Shown in pieces: positions 44,914 to 57,439 of a stretch of 64,000 bases of DNA (its first letter is position 1; every line of letters begins with the position of its first letter). This DNA comes from Aquatica leii. Taxonomy: Eukaryota > Arthropoda > Insecta > Coleoptera > Lampyridae. Position numbers and translations under genes: made by a program. The notes below the pieces were generated by a model. It worked only from the letters and a program-made list of their open reading frames with translations. It did not search any database and was not told where the DNA came from. Where the stretch lies: contig CM069436.1 of assembly GCA_035610365.1 (NCBI GenBank), positions 90,335,912 through 90,399,911 on the forward strand, given 5' to 3'.

Positions 44914-46224
44914 ACCTAATAACGACAAAAAAGCACAATTACAAAAATTATTTAAAAACAGAAATTGCCAATAGTGTAATCTCATCAAGTTTTTGGCGCA
45001 ACATTAGAAGATTTAAAAAGAAAAATAACTTAGGAAATAATATAGCTATAAATCTATGGCAAAACTACTACAAACAGTTCTATAAGCCACAGCCAATATG
45101 CGATACGATTTTTCTGGACGCAAGACATCCGTATTTAGACCAAGATATTACAATCCAAGAAACATATGAAGCTATTAAAAAATTAAAAAATAACAAATCT
45201 CCAGGAGTTGAAAACATTTCTAACGAATTTTTTAAAAACAAAACATACCAATTAGCGGTTATGAATTTGTAGCTAATTTATTTAATAAAGTTTTTAAATG
45301 TGAAAACCTACCAGAAGGCTGGTGCAACATAAAAATGTTTCATCTACATAAAAGCGGAGACATTAATAATATAGAAAGTTATAAAGGAATAGCAATTATA
45401 AATCACATAACAAAGTTATTTACGCAAATTTTGTATAATAGACTATATAAGTTTTCAGAAAGCTATAAACTTCTTCCTGAGTGTCAGACAGGCTTCAGAA
45501 AACACAGGGGCTGCAAAGAAAACGTGTTTGTGTTAAATAGTTTAATAAACAACTCAATTCGGCTCAAACGACGAAAAATTTATGCTCTTTTTGTTGATTT
45601 TAAAAAAGCTTTCGATAGTGTTAACTACAAATTTTTATGGACAAAGCTTTATACTATCGGTGTAAGTAGTAAAATCATTCGCATACTAAAATCATTATAT
45701 AGTAAAGCCCATTTAGTCATCGATAATGGTAAAGAATTTTCTGATAAAATAAAAGTCACCAAAGGTGTACTGCAAGGAGACTCGCTAAGTCCTCTTCTTT
45801 TTTCATTATTTTTCAGTGACATAGAACTTTTTTTCAAACCAGAGAAATTACTGGGATTCTACTAGATAGTCATACCAACGTCATAATGCTTCTTTATGCC
45901 GACAATTTAGTTATTTTGGCCGATAGTCCAGTTCAGTTACAAAAAAGTTTAAAACTTTTAGACCAGTATTGCGATTCTCTACAACTACAAGTAAATGTCA
46001 AAAAAACAAAAGTTATCATTTTTAGGCAAGGCAATAAAATAAATAAGAATTCTTTCTGTTACAAAAATGACCCAGTTGAGATTGTAAACTCGTTTAAATA
46101 TTTAGGCATAACATTAAACTTTAATGGCAAATTTAAAAAAGCAAGTGAAGAAAGGATACAGAACGCTCGTATTGCACAAGGAATGTTACTTAACACGATA
46201 AAACAAGCAAAAATATTAAAATAG
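44914..46224 (+). pseudogene. LINE reverse transcriptase, part 2
   Basis: The linker continues with KKHNYKNYLKTEIA and FWRNIRRFK, then LKNNKSPGVENISNEFFK. RT proper (from about 45335) has SYKGIAIINHITKLFTQIL, CQTGFRKHRGCKENVF, ALFVDFKKAFDSV (motif A) and KGVLQGDSLSPLLFSLF (motif B). Motif C reads LLYADNLVILAD: the second catalytic Asp is Asn (AAT at 45904). Small frame breaks occur near 45270, 45865 and 46224. It would copy its own RNA at a nicked target; this copy is dead. Confidence 0.88.
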
Positions 46225-47104
46225 CATGAAATTATAAATTTATACCAAGCTATTGTGATACCAAACCTAACCTACTGTTGTAGTATTTGGGGTCTAAATT
46301 ATGTGGAAGATGTTGAAAAAGTTCAAACGACTTCTTTTAAAAATTTACTATATCTACAAAGATCAACTCCAGGTTACATTATAAGAGCAGAACTAAAATT
46401 AGTAAAATTAGCATATTTCATATTAAAATCTGCATTAAACTTTTGGCTAAGAGTATCAAAACAAAGCACTTTGAGATTATCTGCAATTGCTTTTAAAAGA
46501 CTAGTACAATTACATGGAATTGAAAAACCGAAAAATCACCAATATATATGATTTAATTGGGTCACTCAAGTACATTTCTTCACATCCAATTTTTTCAATT
46601 TTGATTTTAACTGGAACACGATAAACGAACAAACAGTAAACACAATTCTTCAAAAATTGAAAAAGAAACTACAGTATGATGATTGGAATAACATCTTACT
46701 TAGCACATACACTCCACTATATAAACATTTATTTTATGAAAATCCTTTTAACAATGTAAACGCATTGTATGTAGCTGATATATGACTATTAGAGTATAAA
46801 CAAAACTTTGCTCAAATAAGGTTAGGAAACCAAAAAACAATAAAGATATTCGCACGCGGAATAACACATACACTTCACTTAAACCCGAAATGTTCTCTGT
46901 GCAACACAGATAATCTAAAATCCCTCTATCATATTTTAATGATATGCCAGTGTACCGTCAGGTACGGGATAAATATTTAAATCAGACGAAACAAAATTGC
47001 GACATAGACATTTTATTACAAAATTATAACAGAGACAGCATTATAAAATACTGTAATTTCTTAAAAGAATGTTTAAGCTTAAGAGCATTTATAACAGAAG
47101 AATA
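46225..47104 (+). pseudogene. LINE C-terminal region
   Basis: The region carries LTYCCSIWGLNYVEDVEKVQ and RSTPGYIIRAELKLVKL, the post-RT block (P-x-L-Y-G-x-E-I-W-G, STP...ELG) of this LINE group. After stops at about 46550 and 46783 it ends with a Cys/His motif, CSLCNTDNLKSLYHILMIC. The 3' UTR follows. Confidence 0.75.
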
Positions 47105-47281
47105 ATTATATACATATGTATTTTTTTTTGTTTTTGTTAGAATAATCATTATCTGTTGTTATTATTAGAATTACCTATTAAATTAAATTAAATAATTTGG
47201 TTAAAGTTAAACTAGACTCCTTGTTTATATACGTATACTGTATTATAAAACAATAAAATTTGAATTTGAATTTGAATTAGG

Positions 47282-48290
47282 AGACCTGCCATGGTTGGAC
47301 ATTATCGTGGATTTATAAGTTATTTGAAACAAAATGAGTCAGGGGTGTTAGCAATACATTGCGTCATCCATCGACAACATTTAGTTGCTAAAAATTTGAG
47401 TGATAGATTGCATGAATCAATTTAATTAGTCATTGATGCAGTAAACCGAATCCGAAGCAACGCGTTGAATACGCGGTTGTGTGAAGAAAATGACGAACAC
47501 TTTCATCAATTACTCCTTCACACTGAAGTACGCTGGCTGTCGAAAGGCTTATGTTTGACAAAATTTTTTGCACTTTTTGAGATTATTTTAGAATTTCTGG
47601 ATACTGAAGATAAAATTTTAAAAGACAATTTAATGAAGTGGAAAACAGACATTGTCTATTTAACAGATTTTTTTACAAAATTTAATATGGTGAATTTGCA
47701 GCTACAATCTACGCAGTCTAAATTTGATTAAAACAAAGTCCATCTTATCAGCGTTTTTTTCCAGAGTTAAACTAATGAAGCAAAATATTGGACGAGTCGA
47801 ATTTTTCCAGTTCCCTAATTGGTCACAGACAAACTGCCAGGAAAACGACGTTTTAACCTACGTTCAACATTTAAATGGTTTCTATTTAGATTTTGAAACT
47901 AAGTTTGAGGATGTTTTGACTATGCTAATACCGCCGTGGATAATTAATCCATATGATGACATAGAAGAAACGAATGTCATAATACAAGAAGAACTGACTG
48001 AACTAAGTACAAACGAAAAACTTAGGGTTCAGTATCAGCAATTCTGGCTGCAAAACAACATACCCGTTACTTATCCCGTATTATGGAATATAGCGAGGAA
48101 ATTTTTAATTTCCTTTCCATCGTCATACTTAGTGGAAAGGGGGTTCAGCGCTGTTACCAATCTCTTAAGAAAAAAAAAGAAACAGACTGGACATCATTAG
48201 CCGATGAGATTTAAGATTAAACCTTACAAAATTGACGCCAAATGTTGATAATTTATTATTAAAGCATCAGGTTCATTCTTCTCACTAAAA
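47282..48290 (+). pseudogene. hAT transposase, C-terminal half with dimerisation domain
   Basis: It resumes at PAMVGHYRGFISYLKQ, then AIHCVIHRQHLVAKNL (the C-x2-H motif) and LLLHTEVRWLSKGLCL (the conserved RW block). A stop lies near 47425 and a frame change near 47724. The last part holds the hAT C-terminal dimerisation signature LWNIARKFLISFPSSYLVERGFSAVTNLL with the catalytic Glu in VERGFS. The domain order matches ZBED5-like transposases. The copy is inactivated by stops, a frameshift and the insertions. Confidence 0.88.
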
Positions 48291-48295
48291 ACATT

Positions 48296-48960
48296 TATTT
48301 AATGCTTAGTTTATTTTATGTTACGTGTTTTTTATATAACAGATACAAAAGTTTTATTTTGAGTGGTTTTAATTTAAATTCAATTTATAAATGTATAAAA
48401 CTTAACATGTGTTTTTACTTTAAGTTTTTAACACTAAACTTTTAACTAAACCTTATGCATTTTTTCACTCGCTTGGAAGTATTTTATATCTGAGCAGTTG
48501 TCGCAAGAATAGAATCACTTACTGTCTTTTATAAATGATATAAATCAAATTAAAATTAGCAGACATCTACGTTACTGCTAGCCAAGACGCGCGTGGTTCT
48601 ATAAAAAACGCTTTTAATACCTCATCTCTAGTTCTCGGCGCTCATTTATTATCCCAAAAAAATTATACTAAAATTTTATTTACAAATAAATACAATTTCT
48701 TTATGGACACATTCCAATATAATATTATCATAGATTACAACATTTTCATATTTATTTGAAACTTTTGTAGCAAATTGGATTTTTCAGATACTTGAACGCT
48801 CAAATGTTTCTCAATGGAGACACGTCTCAATCGAGTCAAATTGGTGCTGACGCTTTAAAATTGTCTAGTTTTACGTTGTTGTGGTAGGGATTTGTATAGT
48901 TGTGATCTAAGCTAAACTCATGGCCAACTACTTCTATTTTATCCACACCAACTCAATGCA
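48296..48960. other. AT-rich interval, no gene recognised
   Basis: This should hold the hAT 3' UTR and right TIR, but I cannot find a sequence complementary to CAGTGATTCCCAAAG. Confidence 0.45.
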
Positions 48961-48964
48961 AAAA

Positions 48965-49800
48965 AGAAGTAACAACTTTGTCTGTGTGTTTCAGTGCTAG
49001 TGCAGACTCGGTTAATATTTCTGAAAATGTTTTGCCAAACAGTTTATGGACAAAAATATATATAATAAAGACTTGCTTGAAATTAAATTATAATATTGAC
49101 ATTTCTAGGTTAGTATCTGTCACGTCCAAGTACTTTTCATTAGTTAAAAGGTTTAGATATGGGAAACTTTTTATGTTCCTGAAACGCGAATCGAAATGTT
49201 CAGAAAGGCAACAACCCTAACAAATGAGCAAATCATAAATTTTTTTCTGAAAGCATTAAATTACTACTTTTTGTTAGAGAAAGTTATTAGAGTGTTTAAA
49301 ATTTTTTGTCGCCAAGAACTTTGTACGTTGCAAACATAACATATATAACATACTAAAAAAATGATAATCGCAACACAAAAACTGAAGCCTGTCGAAAATT
49401 GACTATTACGGAAGATGACGCCTCTTTTAAAGGCTAAATGCAGCTCTTTGGCCTTTGTTGTACGAAGTCAGCGTATGTTAGTAGATTACAGAAAACGTAA
49501 ATGCACAAGGCAGCTGGTAGGAGTTTATATAATTAAAACGGTTTCAAATAAAATCGCAATTTTTTTAAAATTGGAGGATTGTTAAAATTACACAGGTCGT
49601 TGCTTTTGAAGATTAGCAGCTAATTTCTAGCTAAAAATGGCGACGATCTGCTTACCTTGAAGAAATTAAGAGGTTGGAAGTCTGGAGCAGTTTCAGAGTA
49701 GTATACTGATGAATCATTTAGCAAAAAAATTAAAATATCGAAACTTTTTTTCCGGCAAATAATCTACAGCCTTTAAAAAACACTTCTGGACAGAAAATAC
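48965..49800 (+). pseudogene. Crypton-type tyrosine recombinase remnant
   Basis: The N-terminal part reads PNSLWTKIYIIKTCLKLNYNID, matching the LW..YSMLKSTL....DI core-binding block of Crypton-like recombinases. A KALNYYFLLEKVIRVF block and FCRQELCTL (normally GACRREEL) follow. Downstream, with frame changes, come YRKRKCTRQLVG, IAIFLKLED, NYTGRCF with an Arg after an in-frame stop, GDDLLTLKKLRGWKSGAVSE and, after another stop, YTDES. The last Tyr (49702-49704) is the expected nucleophile and the Arg lies in the CFRRS-like motif. At least three stops and frameshifts make it inactive. No terminal repeats are expected for Cryptons, so boundaries are unknown. Confidence 0.72.
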
Positions 49801-49849
49801 GATTTTTTTAATGCTTTGAATACTCCTAGCTTTTCAATAAATATTGATC

Positions 49850-51346
49850 TAATTTCAAAAGCGTTTCTCAAAGATGATGCCAGCAACAACGAAATTAAAA
49901 ACCTTTTCATTTCTGGAAGCAAAATTTGTGTGTTTAATTATTATACTTGTTTTCATACAAATCAATGTTTTATTAATTTGTAATCTATTAACAAAACAAA
50001 CAAAAAATTAACTTTATATACGACAATTTTAAATAACTGAACTGAACTGTTTAAGCAAATACTGGTTTAAGTGTGGTAAGAGTAATTTAAAAAACCAAAT
50101 AAATTAATCAGCTGCGTCAAGTTGAAAAAAACTTTTTACTGGTATTTGTGGTTTGTTTTGTAGATAGCATATACTAATTTACTCAGTAATTAAACGTTGT
50201 AACGCGTTTAATAACGTTATTTTTAAACCGCAGCGTAGTACATTTTCACACAAAATTAAATTTCTTTTTACGCTAAAAGATTTATAAAAGTAGCCCGATT
50301 CGCTAAAAAAATAAATCTAAAAATGTTAAGTAAATTGCATTATTGAAATGTATACTAAAAAATCAATAATATAATAGACCAACTCAACTTCCAATAACAA
50401 CCAAAATGAAATTTCATTCTTTTTACAACATTTTTGTTTTTGTTTGATCTTTAGTTGTTCTTTTTGTGGTTGTCTTTTAATAAATCTATAGAGATTCTCA
50501 AACCTAATTTCTTAAAAAAACAATACTTAAAATTAAAATTTTTTATAATATAAAATAAAGTTTTCTGTAAATTACAACGATTTACTTATAAAAAAAATGT
50601 ATTTGTAGTTGTATGTATGCTTATTTTTTTTATTATTTAAAATAAAGATCTATATAATTTCAAAGTTTTTAAACTTAAGACTAAAGAGTAAAATTCATAT
50701 TCTTTATATAGTAAATTTAACGATAGAAATATAATTTATTTTTAAATTAAAAAAAATACTAAAAAAAAATTCCAGAAAATAAAATGCAACTGGTAAGAAG
50801 AATTATAAAAACAATAGCTGTAACGTACTAGCTAACTTCCATTGCAGATGGTCGTGAGTCAGATTACAATTATCCAATTTTTTCGGGTGAGATGGTGCCT
50901 TGTACCACTTTTCTTTGCATGTAGAGAACAATCGTAAAAGTGCTAAAATTCTGGCTTAGCGAGATTACGCAATTAGGGTTTTTAATTACTCTTTTTAAAA
51001 CAACATAAACGCCGGGACTTCTAATTTCTTTACACAAGCAATTATAGTCGCACGATATTAATCTAACTAGTAATCAATTACATTATAAATGTAAAATCAA
51101 CTAAGAACTTTAATTTACATAGCGTTCCCATGCTTTCAAAAATCTTATATAGATTGCGCCCACACGACTACGATTACGAAGTTGCCTAACAGCAGTAGAA
51201 ATGTACTAAAATGACTTTTAAATCGTTACATAGCATAATAACTACATTTAATGTTTGTTTACGAAAATTATAAAACTGTCAATATTTGTTGGTAGTTTGT
51301 GATTTAGTCTGCGATAAAATCTCTAAGAAATTTTTAGTAAACATTA
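49850..51346. other. AT-rich interval, no gene recognised
   Basis: Dense stops in all frames. Nothing supportable on either strand. Confidence 0.5.
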
Positions 51347-51838
51347 TGTTACATATCGTTATTCTGTATTTACCAAAAATGTTTATTCTAAATTAAAATT
51401 AACAGCTGCATTGTTTAACGACGTTACTGACTGTCATTGTTCTTATAAGTGGGAATAAGCGGTATATCGCTGTCAAAAGTCTTTTTTGTTTAATTTTTGC
51501 TTTACTGTTTGGAATTTGCTGTTACGTTTACTTTTAGTTTTAAGTCTATTACGCTTTTAGCGGATGTGCTAAGAGAAACGTATTTCAGGTATTCGTCGGA
51601 TTTGCGTTTGAAGTTTATTACGCAACGTTCCAGGCCGTAAAACAATTCCCAAAAATGACGTTGTTACGTTATCTTTTTTTAGCAAGTTTTAGGGAATTTC
51701 CATGCTGTCTTTATACCCGGTTGTTTCAGGGATATGTAATCTGCAGAGTCTACCTCGTTTTATGTAATCAGAAGGGGCGAGAGAAGACTCACACCTGTAT
51801 CAGTATTGTATTATTTTGTTAAATTGCTTTATGCATAT
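51347..51838 (+). repeat. Element C 5' LTR
   Basis: It matches 54291-54798 at roughly 80% by eye, with shared blocks AAATTAAAATTAAC, GGGATATGTAATCTG and CACACCTGTATCAGTAT. Confidence 0.78.
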
Positions 51839-51865
51839 TAGATAAATATCAACAACGTAATTAAA

Positions 51866-53215
51866 GACTCGAATCATCAAAATCAAAAAAGACAAACCAG
51901 AGGAATAGCATAGGTCAAAAGTTGAAAGCCGCAAAAATTAAACTAGCACTTACGACGTTTGCTACGCCGATGGAAAAAACAGAATGATTAGAAAAAGGAG
52001 ACAGAAAAAAATAAGTAGAAGTGACTGAAAAAGTAGATACAAAAGCAACGACAGCGGTTTTTACATCTGAACAGACAGCACCATCCCTATGTAGACGTGT
52101 AGAAAGTATCATAGTAACACGAGTGTTAGAAAGCTTTGTCATACCTGGCAATGCATTACAACGCGACCTAATAGAATGGCTTTGATGTAAGTTGGAACAC
52201 GAAGAACAGTAGCGTATGAACTCAGCAATCTTAGGTTTCATATGAGGCCAGTGGAAGTGATCCTGAATAAGTTGCTTGCGCTGGTCTGATGGTACAACTA
52301 ACTTCCAAACTGAAGAAAAAGAAGAGAACGAACAGTATGTAAAAGCTTATCACTGTGAGAACGACAACCAACACAAGCATTCGAAGTAGCAGTAGGTATC
52401 GAAGAAGAAAGTGTAGAAGCATTAAGAGAGCAAGTAACATAATTAACAGAATAAACCAAAGTAAAAACTTACTAGCAAAGGCTACAGATGATTCTAAGGC
52501 TGTGTCACTGATGTTGTATATGTAAAAAATTACGAAGGTTGATGTTTGACTCCAAACGTTTGGTTAACAATTTAATTGAGCGATAGATCTAAATCAACGC
52601 CAACCACAGGTGGTAGAACGGCCTTAGATTCCGGAGAATTATCTTGAGCTGCATTAGTTTTAAGACTGGTTCCGATTAGGCTGAAGTTAGAGGTATCGCA
52701 TGGTAGTAACATAAGTATCGATGGATTTGTCAGCTCCCATCGTACCACTACAAACAATATCCATTAAGAATTCATCGTAATCCAAAAACAATTTTTTTTT
52801 CTAAAAACAAGAAGGGCTTAGCCAGATAAAATCACAAAAACTGAGAAAAAAAATTGATGTTGTGAAACACCGCGAGACAAATACAACTCGTTAATACAAA
52901 TAAGAAACTCTATAAGTAAAAAAAGATCTTTACCAGAAGTTTTTTTAGGAATCACATTTTGAGGAAGTAAGAAGTGGTGGTTTGTTGTGTGAACGATACA
53001 TACCTAAAACAGTTAAATCTAAAACACCAAACTAATCAAAGTAGTAACCCAAAGCAAAAGTCCACCAACACGGGTCTGACTAGAAATCCAATTTAAGTAA
53101 AAATAAGTCGATAACTAAAGCAAAATTAGCGAACGTACTACTAAAAGGCAGCAAAAGATAATCAAACAACCTACGATGCCAGGTTTTACAACAACACAAA
53201 GAAAGCGAAGTTGTA
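51866..53215 (-). pseudogene. Element C inverted interior with pol remnant
   Basis: On the minus strand, 52285-51915 includes DHFHWPHMKPKIAEFIRYC, then CSNLHQSH: an integrase H2C2 zinc region as in Ty3/gypsy pol. A deletion leads directly to STRLHRDGAVCSDVK, homologous to the pol tail of element B. Farther along the minus-strand origin, 52757-52572 and the Cys-rich run near 52385 could be gag remnants, but this is weak. Frames are broken throughout. Orientation is opposite to the flanking LTRs. Confidence 0.6.
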
Positions 53216-54290
53216 TTGGCTTCACTTTATTTATTCTTTTTTTTATATTTTGAGCGGTTAGTTGGACAGTAGGATAGCTTTTTTGGGGTTGGCTATCTGG
53301 AGAGAGGTAGTCGAGCCATACAACATCATTGTGCTCTGTTTTTTTTTCTCCTGTATTTTCTTCTCTTTTTTTGATATGTCACCATGAGTGAGAATTGTTT
53401 ATTGTAAAAACCCAAAAGCTACGTGTCTGGGAAGGTTGGTTGTTTTCGACTCGGTAGCTTCAAGCTTTGAACCAAGCATAATACCTTTCAGGGGCCGTAA
53501 CGGCGTACTTGATAGAACTTGGCAGAAGTTCTTAACCGGCGCGTAAAATGTTGTTGTTGTACAAGTACCGTTTCCAGTTACAGTCGACCAATTGCGGGCT
53601 GTAGTCTTTTTTATTTTTCATTTTTATGTTTCTTTTTTTTTCTTTTATCTACTTTCAGAGCAAAGGAATTTCCTAGGTTTTGTGATCAAACAAGTAGTGG
53701 ATGTTGTGACGTGCGCTTGAATGGACTAACGTTAGGGGACTCAACAAAGCGCTTTGACATCTTGTCCCAAAGTCTTAAGGTGTGTTTAAGATTCCAACAC
53801 CGCACCATCTTTAGGCTGTGATTGGATTCTTGGAGTTATTTCTTAGTCTCATGGGTTTATATATCGCTCTTTTTCCATTTTCTTGTTGTACATTTGTCTT
53901 TTCCTGGTGGGTTTTCTGGGATTTATATTTATGATAAGTATTAAATCTGTGGGCTGAGGTTTCATGGGATTTTAGAGCGTTGTCTTTGACTGTGATCTAA
54001 CCTTCTTTATTTCTTATATCTCTTTTGTTTCGTTTGGTTTGCTCTGGATTACCACTCAGAAAGGTCTATGAGACTTTTGTCAACTTTACAACGAGTGCTT
54101 TTTTTATAATTCCTTTTCTGTTGGTTAAAGTCTCTTTGATTCTTGGAAGTAATTGGAAAATTTTCTCTCATTTACGCTTTTTCTTGGGTTGGTTGGTATT
54201 GTATTTTGGTTGGGTTTAAATTTTTTTTCTGCATATTTTAAGCTTTTTCTTGTCGTCACTAGTATTTAATTTTGATGAAGGCGGGAAACT
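53216..54290 (+). other. Element C 3' non-coding interior and polypurine tract
   Basis: T-rich, homologous to element B 13.2-14.6 kb. Shared landmarks include TGTGGGCTG(A/G)GGTTTCA and the segment around TCTGTTGGT. Open frames here are low-complexity hydrophobic translations. Confidence 0.65.
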
Positions 54291-54798
54291 TGTTATATGC
54301 CGTTACTGTGTATTCATCAAATAATTTTTATTTTAAATTAAAATTAACGGCTGAACAGTTTAACGAGGCTACTGATTGTCATTCCTTTTATGAGTGGGGA
54401 TAAACAGTATATTGCTCTCAAAGGTCCACTTTTATTTTTTTTATTGTTTGGAAATTGCTGTTAAACGCTGTTAGTCCGCTAATGTAAATAGTTTTTTTAT
54501 TGAATTTTTTTTGGTGGTGATTTTTATTACGTCTGTGCTAAGGAAAGCGTATTCCAGGTGTTAGTTGGATTTGGCGTTTGGGGTTAATTACGCAATTTTT
54601 CAGGTAGTAAAACAATTCTCAAAGATGGCGTTGTCACGTTATCTTTTTTTTAGCGAGATTGCCATCCTGTCTTTGTATCCGTCTGTTTTTGGGATATGTA
54701 ATCTGTAGAGTCTACATTGTTTTATGTAATCAAAGGTATAAAAAAAATTCACACCTGTATCAGTATCAGATTACTACATTAAATTACTTTATGCACAT
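54291..54798 (+). repeat. Element C 3' LTR
   Basis: It starts directly after the polypurine run. Homology to the 5' copy fades after CTTTATGCA at about 54795. Confidence 0.78.
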
Positions 54799-56499
54799 CA
54801 CTTAGTATAACGTATACTTTTTTGCATTTATATTTATTACATAATTAGAGACCAGCTATTTTGTTCATTTGAACTCTTCAGCACTGGAATACTCTAATGC
54901 ATTTTTTACAACTGTATAAAACAAATTGTTATACTTTTATCCCATTCGGGTGTTAAATTCATCAATACTTCATAGTTTCCTACATGTGGATGTAGTTTAT
55001 GTTTAAAGGGTTATGAGTTTTTAATCCAATATACATTACATTAATCCATAAATTATTATTATTACGTTTTACAGTAACTAACCCGTTTAATCTAAAAAAA
55101 ATTTCACGTTTTAGAGCTTAAACTATGTTTTTGTTTATAAATAAATTTTAGAAAAAACGTAAAACGTTCTTCTAAACATTTGTTACTTATTCTGTAATTA
55201 TAATTATTATACAATTTTAGTAACGTTTGTAAAATTAATTTTAACTACAACTATTTAGTACGTTAACTAAACACTTAAATTATTAAAATAACGTTAGTGT
55301 TAAATTAATTTACATTGCTTTTATTAAAAAGTTTGCATCAAATTTTATTTTTTAGTAAAATTCCATCCAAAAAAATGCTTCTACAATATCACGTATTTAA
55401 TTTTTGACGTTTTGTAAAACCTAGAAAGACAATGTTATCCATACAATTTAAAAGATAAAATAGAACCATTGCTGCAATTTAACCTTTCGCAAGCAATAAA
55501 AAAAAGAACAATAATATAATGCTAACAAATTAGCGTGTCTTATTTAACTGTTCTTTTAGTGATAAGACAATTTTTAATAAGATGTTAAAAAAAAATAAAT
55601 CTCCACTAAAAAAAAGTATTAAAAACAATATGTATTAATTTTTTTAGAATAAATTAACAAACAAATTAAAAACAATGAAAAAAACTAAATTAAAACTTTT
55701 GTAGTTATATCAAAAACGACTAATAGATAAGTTGAAATTAACATTTTTATTATCTTTTGTCAAATTTAGCTATAAATAACAATTATTTAGAAAAATAAAT
55801 GCATTTTTTTTACTTTTTGTACCTACCTGAAGAATAAGTAATAAGTAATAAGTTTAAAGTTTTTTAACAAATAAGAAAAAATGTACTTAATTATAAACTT
55901 TTATTTATTTACTAGGTAATTAATACTAACGGTTAAAAATATTGTAATTAAATTTGTTAAACAATTTGAAATTTTAAAAAAATGTATTGTAGATAAAATG
56001 TATGTGTTCTCAAACAGATATTAAACGTAATGTAAAATCAACTTTTTGTGTAGACTTTTGCTGTTTGTTAGGTTTTTAGGCAACACAAATTTGTTTTAGA
56101 GCTTTTAAGATATCCACGATGTGATGTAACAGAAAGTCGTCGAGAGAAAGTGTTAAGATACGGTTCTACCTTAAAGCTCTATGAGTATGGCTGATTTAAT
56201 TTAGATAAGACTTTTATAGCTTTAATAATTCTAATAACTTTAGATTGTCGTTTAAGTGTGGTTTCAGATACAAAAAATAATTTAAATAAAACGTGTATTA
56301 CTAATTCACTTTCACTTACCTAGATATTTCAGATTTTACCATTGTAAGAAAAGTATCTAATTATGTAATTATTAGTAAAGAAAAAGTTTTTCTATTACGT
56401 AATTACGATAATTGCTTTTTTTATTATGGTTCATATTAATTTCAACTTATTCATTTTTTAAACAAAAAACACGGATTACATTTAAATAATATAGAAAAA
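54799..56499. other. Very AT-rich interval, no gene recognised
   Basis: Long A/T runs and no open frames of note. I see nothing in it. Confidence 0.55.
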
Positions 56500-57041
56500 A
56501 TGAATTTATGTAAAAACTTAATAAATGCGTTATTAAGCTATAAATATCAAAATTCAAACTATAATTTAATCAATTTGTCAAACAATCTCAAAAGTTCAAA
56601 TAAAATCATAGACAATAAACAGCCAACTGAGAAAACAGCAGAGAATAACAATGATATTTTGATTGAAAGCGATATTGAAAATAATATCGAGAAATCTTTT
56701 TTATAAATAATGAAAAATCTAATTGTACTGACTTTGTTAGAAAATTAAATACAACAAACCGACATGACTCTAGTAATACTATTAGATTAATGCATTTTAA
56801 TACTCAATCTATTACTAATAAAAAAAATATAATTGTATTCAATATTAATCTATTGAAACTAGACATTCTTTGCATCAGTGAACAATGGGTATCTAATAGT
56901 ATTGGGGTAGATTCTCAAACTATATCAGCTTTAAGTGGTCTTAACATGGTAACATCTTTGTGTAGAAGTAATCCAAAAACAGTCATGTCATTTGAAAATT
57001 TAAACTTTGAAATTTTGGATCAGTGTAGTAGAATTTTATAA
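56500..57041 (+). pseudogene. LINE ORF2 N-terminus (endonuclease) fragment
   Basis: The frame at 56790 gives MHFNTQSITNKKNIIVFN followed by LLKLDILCISEQWVS. This is the N-terminal block of AP-type LINE endonucleases (hNxRSixNK ... DIl.isETW), with the catalytic Glu in SEQW. The Asn-rich open frame just upstream (56500-56706) is probably the end of ORF1 or the leader of ORF2. The rest of the element is absent. Confidence 0.6.
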
Positions 57042-57434
57042 TTAAAAGTTGGCACTAATAATCATTAATTAAACGTCATCTGTCAATTTGTCAAATTTAT
57101 TAACTTACACCATTATCTGTGTTATTGTTTAGAGTAACAAACACCAACAATTTTTTTTAAACAAATATAACAAATTTGCCTATCTTACAACTACAATTGC
57201 TAAAAACATCAATGGTTTTAACAAATGGTGTTTCCACCTCGTGGTAATTTCCGCGTACTAAATATTAAAGAAAAAAGTATGCTGCAGGTAAAATTAGTTG
57301 GTATTTGTTAGTTCACAAAACGACTATTGTCAATTAAACATTGATCAAACAGTCGTATAAGAACCACCAACTGAAAACGTAGTAAGTAGTCAGTATAGTT
57401 GTGAAAAACAACACTAAAGAAACGATAGACAGCT
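57042..57434. other. Non-coding interval left of the copia insertion
   Basis: Because the copia element is inserted in a BEL/Pao gag, this should hold the 5' part of the BEL element, but I cannot recognise gag or an LTR end in it. Confidence 0.35.
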
Positions 57435-57439
57435 GTTTC

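Larger units (their letters stand above)
42509..47277 (+). mobile_element. 5'-truncated LINE inside the hAT transposase
   Basis: The insertion starts within an endonuclease domain and ends in an AATAAAATTTGAATTTGAATT tail with repeated TTGAAT. The flanks TAGAGCACCT (42499-42508) and TAGGAGACCT (47278-47287) form an imperfect 10-bp duplication, and hAT coding sequence resumes directly after. Internal order is endonuclease C-terminus, linker, RT, C-terminal domain with a CCHC motif, 3' UTR. A 1.8-kb solo LTR (43093-44913) interrupts the linker. Confidence 0.88.
39304..48295 (+). mobile_element. hAT (ZBED5/Charlie-like) DNA transposon, multiply invaded
   Basis: The left end CAGTGATTCCCAAAGTGG followed by ...GGACCCCTAGG is the classic terminal sequence of Charlie/ZBED5-type hAT elements. 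A BED-finger N-terminus (40899), the middle of the transposase (42194-42511) and its C-terminal half (47282-48290) follow in order. Between them sit a pogo MITE, an LTR-like block and a 4.8-kb LINE. I did not find the right terminal repeat, so the 3' end is lost or highly diverged. The right boundary given is the end of recognisable coding sequence. Confidence 0.82.
51347..54798 (+). mobile_element. Ty3/gypsy relative (element C) with inverted interior
   Basis: Direct repeats of about 490-510 bp start TGTTA(C/T)AT at 51347 and 54291. A polypurine run, GAAGGCGGGAAAC (54277-54289), precedes the second, giving a plus orientation. The 3' part of the interior (53.22-54.28 kb) is homologous, in plus orientation, to the 3' non-coding regions of elements A and B. 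The 5' part (51.87-53.2 kb) instead carries pol-like sequence on the minus strand, so the interior has been partly inverted. Target duplications were not identified. Confidence 0.72.
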
